From the NCBI GenBank assembly GCA_027214345.1, contig JAPWHR010000001.1, positions 62,001-126,000 on the forward strand: a stretch of 64,000 bases of DNA, written 5' to 3'. The notes under the pieces are model-generated. The model saw nothing but the letters and a program-made list of their open reading frames with translations, ran no database searches and had not been told where the DNA came from. A program made the position numbers and the translations under genes. This document shows, piece after piece, positions 58,965 through 64,000 of the stretch (positions are counted from its first letter, which is position 1; each line of letters begins with the position of its first letter). The stretch is from Comamonadaceae bacterium G21597-S1. GTDB taxonomy: Bacteria > Pseudomonadota > Gammaproteobacteria > Burkholderiales > Burkholderiaceae_C.

Positions 58965-60368
58965 CTAGTGGCTGGCCGCGGTCGGAAACACCACGCTGAA
59001 GGTGTTGCCGATGCCGTCGGTGTCGTCCTCCAGCGTGATGCGCGCCTGGTGCAATGCGGCGATCTCGCTGACGATGGCCAGGCCCAGGCCGCTGCCGTCG
59101 ACGTGGCTGCCCAGCAGCCGGTGGAAGCGCTCGAAGATGCGCTCGCGCTCGTCCACCGGAATGGTCGGGCTGTCGTCGCTGATCGACAGTCGGGCCTGGC
59201 CATCGCCGGTGCGGCCCACGGCCACGGTCACGCGGCCCTGCTCGCGGCTGTAGCGCACGGCGTTGTCGACCAGGTTGTTGATCAGCTCGCGCAGCCGGTC
59301 CGGGTCGCCGTCGATGGTCACCGTCTCGGCCGCAGGTTCGAAACCCAGGTCGATGCCGCGCTTGAGCGCGTCCGGCACCCAGCGCATGGCCACGTCCACC
59401 GCCAGCGCATTGAGGTCGATGCGCTGCATGTCCACCGTGTGGATGGCGCCGGGTTCGTTGCGCGCCAGCGTCAGCAGCTGGCGCACCAGGCGCGACAGCC
59501 GCTCCGCGCCCAGGTGCAGCTGGGCCAGCGCGTGACGCACCCGCGCCGGGTCGTCCTCGCGCAGTGCCATCTCGATCTGCGCCTTCAGGCCGCTGACCGG
59601 CGTTTTGAGCTGATGCGCGGCATCGGCGATGAAACGGTTCTGCACGTCCAGCGTCTGGCCCAGGCGCAGCATCAGCGCATTGATGTCATCCACCAATGGC
59701 CGGACCTCGCCCGGCACCCGGTCGAGCTCGATCGGGCTCAGGTCCACGTGCGAGCGGCTCGATACCGCGGTACGCAGCCGCTTGAGCGGCAGCAGGCCGC
59801 GCGAGACACCGACATACACCACGGCGCCGGCCAGCACGATCAGCAGCAGCTGCGGCAGCACGATGCTGGCCAGGATCTCCAGCGCCAGCCGCTGGCGCCG
59901 GTTGCGCGTCTCGGCCACCTGCACCAGTACCGGGTCGGCGGTCGCGGCCGTGTCGTACGGCAACCAGAGCGCGACCTGCCGCACCGGCTCGCCGTGCAAA
60001 ATGGCGTCGCCGAACCGCGCGGCCGGCGTGATCGTCTCCGTGGCGGGCCCCGGCGCGGCCAGTGCGGCATCGCCGCCGATCAGCACGCCGTCGCGCCGCG
60101 TCACGCTGTAGAACAGCCGGTCGTCCTGGTCGACCAGCAGCACCCGCTCCACCGCCGGCGTCATGTCGACCATGGGTCCGGCGCCGTTGGCCTTGACATG
60201 CAGCGCCACCTCGCGTGCGATCTCCTGCAGCGAGCGGTCGTGGGCGCGGTTCGAGAAATGCAGCGCAGCCCAGTAGCTGGCCGCGGTGTCGACGACCATC
60301 AGCGCCATCAGGGGCAGCAGCAGCCAGCCCAGCAGCTGGGTCTGCAGCCGCGGTTCAGCCCGGGCCAC
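58965..60368 (-). CDS. Sensor histidine kinase, TctE/QseC type
   Basis: Membrane histidine kinase of 467 aa. First span at about 11-30, a periplasmic sensor (about 31-165), second span at about 170-195, then HAMP-like and HisKA domains with the phosphorylated His in IADAAHQLKTPVSG (about 251), N-box ELINNLVDNAVRYS and G-box GSGLGLAIVSEI. The GTG start at 60368 overlaps the regulator's stop by 14 nt; a longer ATG start at 60422 would overlap it by 68 nt. The periplasmic ligand is unknown. Confidence 0.88.
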   Translation of the reverse strand: MARAEPRLQTQLLGWLLLPLMALMVVDTAASYWAALHFSNRAHDRSLQEIAREVALHVKANGAGPMVDMTPAVERVLLVDQDDRLFYSVTRRDGVLIGGDAALAAPGPATETITPAARFGDAILHGEPVRQVALWLPYDTAATADPVLVQVAETRNRRQRLALEILASIVLPQLLLIVLAGAVVYVGVSRGLLPLKRLRTAVSSRSHVDLSPIELDRVPGEVRPLVDDINALMLRLGQTLDVQNRFIADAAHQLKTPVSGLKAQIEMALREDDPARVRHALAQLHLGAERLSRLVRQLLTLARNEPGAIHTVDMQRIDLNALAVDVAMRWVPDALKRGIDLGFEPAAETVTIDGDPDRLRELINNLVDNAVRYSREQGRVTVAVGRTGDGQARLSISDDSPTIPVDERERIFERFHRLLGSHVDGSGLGLAIVSEIAALHQARITLEDDTDGIGNTFSVVFPTAASH

Positions 60369-61032
60369 CGTCGCGCTCCAGCAGGTAGCCCATGCCGCGC
60401 ACGGTGCGGATCTCGAAGCCACGGCCTTCGAGTTTCTTGCGGATGCGGTAGATGTAGACCTCGATGGCGTTGGCGCCGACCTCGTCGCCCCAGCCGTACA
60501 GGTGGTTGACCATGTGTTCCTTGCTCACGACGCGCCCCTCGCGCAGCAGCAGCAGCTCGAGCACCGCGAACTCGCGCGCCGACAGGTCCACCGGCTGCTC
60601 GTCGTAGTAGACGCGCCGGCCCGCAGTGTCCAGGCGCAGTTTTCCGTGCATCAGCGACGGCGTCGGGTTGCTGCTGGCGCGCCGGATCAGCGCGCGCACG
60701 CGCGCCTCGAGCTCGGGCAGGTCGAAGGGCTTGGCCAGGTAGTCATCTGCGCCCAGGTCCAGGCCGCGTACCCGGTCGGCCAGCGTGTCGAAGGCGGTGA
60801 GCATCAGCACCGGCAACGCCGACTTGCGCGCGCGCAGGCGGCGCAGCAGGTCCAGGCCGCTCAGTCCGGGCAGGCCGATGTCGAGGATGGCCAGGTCGTA
60901 GATGTCCAGCGCCAGCGCGTGGTCGGCCTGCGCGCCGTCGCTGGCCACGTCCACCGCATAGGCGGACTGCCCCAGCGCGCGCGACAGCGCGTCGGCCAGT
61001 ATGGCGTCGTCCTCGACCAGAAGAATCCGCAT
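60355..61032 (-). CDS. OmpR-type response regulator
   Basis: DNA-binding response regulator of 225 aa. Receiver: MRILLVEDDAILADALSRAL, phospho-acceptor Asp51 in LAILDIGLPGLSGLD, VLMLTAFDTLADRVRGLDLG and DDYLAKPFDL (Lys). The C-terminal winged helix ends with EVYIYRIRKKLEGRGFEIRT and VRGMGYLLE. The ATG at 61032 is the standard start; the 60-residue upstream reading is a shadow. It is cotranscribed with the kinase gene. Confidence 0.92.
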   Translation of the reverse strand: MRILLVEDDAILADALSRALGQSAYAVDVASDGAQADHALALDIYDLAILDIGLPGLSGLDLLRRLRARKSALPVLMLTAFDTLADRVRGLDLGADDYLAKPFDLPELEARVRALIRRASSNPTPSLMHGKLRLDTAGRRVYYDEQPVDLSAREFAVLELLLLREGRVVSKEHMVNHLYGWGDEVGANAIEVYIYRIRKKLEGRGFEIRTVRGMGYLLERDGGPG

Positions 61033-61144
61033 GGCGATGGAGGCCTGGCCGCAAGGCAGGCGTTGGCTCGTGGGAAGCGTGATCGTACGGCATGCGCCAG
61101 GCCCGCCGTGGCTACGACGGCGGGCACCGCACTTGGTGGCCGTC

Positions 61145-61759
61145 TCAGCGCCGCGCCGGGACCCGTACCGGTGCCGCCAGCGCCGGGTACCGGCCCACCG
61201 CGTGTTCGGCATACCAGCGTTCGATCTGCCGCAGGTCGGCGTGCAGGTCGCCGCTGGGCATCAGGAAGGTGGTGACGCCGATCTCGCGCCGCTGGAAGTT
61301 GAAATACGCCAGGCCGATCGGCACGCGGGCGGCGCAGGCGATGTGGTAGAAGCCCGAGCGCCAGCCGTCGCCGGCCTTGCGCGTGCCTTCGGGGGCGATG
61401 ACCAGCCACCAGCGCGCGCCGCGCTCCGTTTCCGACTGCAGGCGGCGGGCCATGTCGGCGATGACGCCGTTGGCGCTGTCGCGCCGCACCGGGATGCCGC
61501 CGCACCAGCGCATGAAGCGGCCCAGCACCGGCGCGCGGAACAGGCTGTCCTTGCCCAGGAAGGCCACCGGGATGCCGATGGACCATTTGGCGATGATGCC
61601 GACGACGAAGTCCCAGTTCGACGTGTGCGGGTAGGCCACGATGACGCCGCAGCCCGGCGGCGTGCCGTGGTAACACACGCGCCAGCCGAACAGGCCGAGC
61701 AGGCGCCGCATCCAGGCGCTGCCGCGATCGGTGGTGACGGTCGTCGCGACCACCGCCAT
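61145..61759 (-). CDS. Acyltransferase of the PlsC/lysophospholipid type
   Basis: A 204-aa protein with the glycerolipid acyltransferase motifs: YPHTSNWDFVVGII (HX4D, about 43), VRRDSANGVIADM and VIAPEGTRKAGDGW (EGTR, about 123), then VPIGLAYFNFQRREIG. It lacks membrane spans other than a short hydrophobic patch. It probably acylates a lyso-phospholipid or lipid precursor. The ATG at 61759 is preferred because the longer start at 61861 adds a proline-rich tail overlapping fbp. Confidence 0.82.
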   Translation of the reverse strand: MAVVATTVTTDRGSAWMRRLLGLFGWRVCYHGTPPGCGVIVAYPHTSNWDFVVGIIAKWSIGIPVAFLGKDSLFRAPVLGRFMRWCGGIPVRRDSANGVIADMARRLQSETERGARWWLVIAPEGTRKAGDGWRSGFYHIACAARVPIGLAYFNFQRREIGVTTFLMPSGDLHADLRQIERWYAEHAVGRYPALAAPVRVPARR

Positions 61760-61802
61760 CGGCTGTGGCGGCGGTGGTGGTGCTTGCGGCGTGGGGTCTG
61801 CG

Positions 61803-62855
61803 TCAGCCAGCGCGGGTCGCCGGTTCGGCGTCGGTGGTGGCGGCGGCCGCATGCAGCGCAACGACGTGTTCGACTTCGTTCTTGCTGCCCAGGATGACGC
61901 TCACGCGCTGGTGCAATTGGGTGGGCAACACGTCCATGATGCGCTGCGTTCCAGTGTTCGCGGCGCCGCCGGCCTGTTCGACCAGCCAGCCCATGGGGTT
62001 GGCCTCGTACATCAGGCGCAGCTTGCCGGGTTTGCCGGGTTCGCGCTTGTCCCAGGGGTACAGGAAGATGCCGCCGCGCGTGAGGATGCGGTGCACGTCG
62101 GCCACCATGCTGGCGATCCAGCGCATGTTGAAGTCCTTGCCGCGCGGGCCTTCCGTGCCTTGCAGGCATTCGTCGATGTAGCGCTTCACCGGCGCGTCCC
62201 AGTGCCGCATGTTGCTCATGTTGATCGCGAATTCCTTGGTGTCGGCCGGCACGGTGAGCCGCTCCTGGGTGAGCACGAAGGAGCCCTGTTCGCGGTCGAG
62301 CGTGAACATGGCCACGCCGTCACCGACGGTCAGCACCAGCGTGGTCTGCGGGCCGTAGATGCAATAACCGGCCGCCACCTGCTTGTTGCCGGGTTGCAGG
62401 AAGTCGGCCTCGGACACGCCCGCGCCGTTGTTCTCGGGCTTGCGCAACACGCTGAAGATGGTGCCGATGCTGACGTTGACGTCGACGTTGCTCGAGCCGT
62501 CGAGCGGGTCGAACAGCAGCAGGTATTCGCCCTGGGGATACCGGTGCGGCACGACGTAGATGCCTTCCATCTCCTCGCTGGCCATGGCCGCGAGGTGGCC
62601 GCCCCATTCGTTGGCCTCGATCAACACCTCGTTGGCGATGATGTCGAGCTGCTTCTGGATCTCGCCCTGCACGTTCTCGGTCTTGGCCGCGCCGAGCACG
62701 CCGCCCAGCGCCCCCTTGTTGACGGCCTGGCTGATGCCCTTGCAGGCACGCGCGACGACCTCGAGCAGCAGCCGCAGGTCGGACGGGATCAGGTTGTGCA
62801 CGCGCTGGTGTTCGACCAGGTAACGCGTCAGGGAGATCTTGTTGTTCGTTGCCAT
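61803..62855 (-). CDS. fbp: Class I fructose-1,6-bisphosphatase
   Basis: Gluconeogenic phosphatase of 350 aa. The metal/substrate motif [20 protein letters not shown] is at about 113-132; [40 protein letters not shown] blocks and [20 protein letters not shown] follow. Length and order match proteobacterial Fbp. The start [17 protein letters not shown] at 62855 is the family norm. It lies 23 bp downstream of pepN on the same strand. With PPi-PFK (31627-32841) it controls the F6P/FBP node. Confidence 0.95.
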   Translation of the reverse strand: MATNNKISLTRYLVEHQRVHNLIPSDLRLLLEVVARACKGISQAVNKGALGGVLGAAKTENVQGEIQKQLDIIANEVLIEANEWGGHLAAMASEEMEGIYVVPHRYPQGEYLLLFDPLDGSSNVDVNVSIGTIFSVLRKPENNGAGVSEADFLQPGNKQVAAGYCIYGPQTTLVLTVGDGVAMFTLDREQGSFVLTQERLTVPADTKEFAINMSNMRHWDAPVKRYIDECLQGTEGPRGKDFNMRWIASMVADVHRILTRGGIFLYPWDKREPGKPGKLRLMYEANPMGWLVEQAGGAANTGTQRIMDVLPTQLHQRVSVILGSKNEVEHVVALHAAAATTDAEPATRAG

Positions 62856-62878
62856 GGTGTTGTGCGTGTCTTCAGTCT

Positions 62879-64000
62879 TCAGTCGGCCAGCGCGCGGCTG
62901 ACCACCTCGCGCACGTCGTTGCTCAAGTCGGGTTTGGCAGCCACCTTGGCGATGGCCTCGCGGGCCGCGCTGCGGTAGGGTTCGGCCAGGCGGCTCCAGC
63001 GGTCCAGCGCGCGCGCCAGCCGGGCGGCCAGCTGCGGGTTGAAGGCGTCGATCTCGAGCACGCGCACACTCCAGAACTGGTAACCCGCCGCATCCTTGCG
63101 GTGGAACGCGGCGGCGTTGCCATTGCAATACGCGAACAGCAGGCTGCGCGCCCGGTTCGGGTTCTTCAGGTGGAAGTCGGGGTGGGACATCAGCCGGGTC
63201 ACCAGCGGCAGGATGTGGCCGTCGCGGTCGCTGGCGCCGGCCTGCAAGGAGAACCACTTGTCGAGCACCAGCTCGTCGCCCTTGAACATGGCGTGGAAAC
63301 GGCTCAAGGCCTCGCCCGCCAGCGGATGTGCACAACCCACCAGCGCCGACAGGGCGTGCAGGCGGTCGGTCATGTTGCCGGCCTGCTTGAAGCGCTCGAA
63401 GGCCTTGCCGGGCCACCTGTCGTTGTCCGCGCCCAGGCACAACATCGACAAGGCCATGCCGGCCAGCGCACGCCTGCCGCTGGACAGCGGGTCGGGGCGG
63501 TAGGCGCCGGTGTCGCGGTTGGCCTCCCAGGCCTGTTGCCAGTCGTCGGCCAGCGCCGTGGCCAGCTGCAGCCGCATCGACTCGCGCACCACGTGGATCT
63601 GCTGCGGGTCGACCACCGCGAGCTGGTCGGCGATGTAGCCCTCGGACGGCAGCGTCAGCGCCAGCTCCTTGAAGGCCGCGTCCAGGCTGTCGTGGCGCAG
63701 GATGCCGCGCATCGCGTCCAGGTATTGTGGCGTCAACACGTCGGCGACGGCCGGCCCGTCGGCCGGTTGCGCGAGCGCGGCCAGCGCGCAGCGCATGGCC
63801 AGGCGCTGGCCGGCTTCCCAGCGGTTGAACGGGTCGCTGTCGTGGGCCAGCAGATGCAGCAGCTGCGCATCGCTGTAGTCGAACTCCAGCACCACCGGCG
63901 CGCTGAAGCCGCGCAGGATGGACGGCACCGGTTCTGCCGAGACGTTGACGAAGGTGAAGGACTGCTCGGCCTCGCTGAGCACCAGGGTGCGCGGCACCAT
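62879..64000 (-). CDS. pepN: Aminopeptidase N, C-terminal part (gene cut by window edge)
   Basis: The last 373 codons of an M1-family aminopeptidase are present; translation is open to the right edge. Visible are the beta domain ([40 protein letters not shown]), and the helical C-terminal PepN domain ([60 protein letters not shown]). The catalytic HExxH lies outside the window. An apparent ATG at 64000 is internal, not a start. fbp follows after 23 bp. Confidence 0.92.
   Translation of the reverse strand: MVPRTLVLSEAEQSFTFVNVSAEPVPSILRGFSAPVVLEFDYSDAQLLHLLAHDSDPFNRWEAGQRLAMRCALAALAQPADGPAVADVLTPQYLDAMRGILRHDSLDAAFKELALTLPSEGYIADQLAVVDPQQIHVVRESMRLQLATALADDWQQAWEANRDTGAYRPDPLSSGRRALAGMALSMLCLGADNDRWPGKAFERFKQAGNMTDRLHALSALVGCAHPLAGEALSRFHAMFKGDELVLDKWFSLQAGASDRDGHILPLVTRLMSHPDFHLKNPNRARSLLFAYCNGNAAAFHRKDAAGYQFWSVRVLEIDAFNPQLAARLARALDRWSRLAEPYRSAAREAIAKVAAKPDLSNDVREVVSRALAD

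Overview
The window is GC-rich, tightly packed chromosomal DNA. It looks like a betaproteobacterium of the order Burkholderiales (Comamonadaceae or Alcaligenaceae type). The grounds are strong C/G third-position bias, PuuD/PuuE-type purine catabolism, a pyrophosphate-type phosphofructokinase, RhlE, and pepN next to fbp. The assignment rests on gene content and codon use only; no search was run.

Region 1 (1-24,410) is a purine uptake and degradation block. It holds a 5'-truncated puuE (allantoinase), its upstream FCD-type GntR regulator, uraH, xdhC, the membrane urate hydroxylase puuD, an 8-oxoguanine deaminase and a MOFRL glycerate kinase. A Crp/Fnr regulator, xdhAB and a divergent LysR regulator follow. 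Next come a BMP-type nucleoside/purine ABC importer (ATPase, two permeases, lipoprotein), an adenine/adenosine deaminase, a second BMP binding protein and guanine deaminase. Together they can import purines, deaminate adenine, guanine and 8-oxoguanine, oxidise xanthine to urate, open the ring, and (through glyoxylate and tartronate semialdehyde, partly outside the window) return carbon as glycerate. A near-identical 14-bp palindrome centred on TGTATACA precedes gntR/uraH and puuD and is the likely GntR operator. Unrelated genes (YitT, HDOD, LysE, VOC) are interspersed.

Region 2 (24,500-47,000) is mostly housekeeping: dcd, pcp, a zinc metallopeptidase, a RhlE-type helicase, apaH, a CorC/HlyC transporter, a YdcF protein and PPi-PFK. 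A membrane/lipid cassette (EEP phosphatase, clsB, YbhN-like protein, MscS, DUF2254) follows, then an M81 peptidase, two SDRs, YceH, msrB and several small proteins. One protein of 304 aa (41,494-42,408) is unassigned.

Region 3 (47,000-54,600) carries a PLDc_N mini-protein, a poly-gamma-glutamate hydrolase-like gene and a groES-groEL operon whose GroEL lacks the usual Gly-Gly-Met tail. It also has MAPEG, SlyX and EamA genes and three small membrane or unknown genes.

Region 4 (54,600-57,470) is accessory DNA: a 571-base gene-poor gap, a DUF6151-type gene, a decapitated tyrosine integrase interrupted by an amber codon before its catalytic tyrosine, a low-GC HEPN-type protein, and tRNA-Thr(CGT), whose 3' end faces this DNA.

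Region 5 (57,500-64,000) returns to core genes: universal stress protein, TerC, a two-component system, a lysophospholipid-type acyltransferase, fbp and the 3' part of pepN, cut by the window edge.
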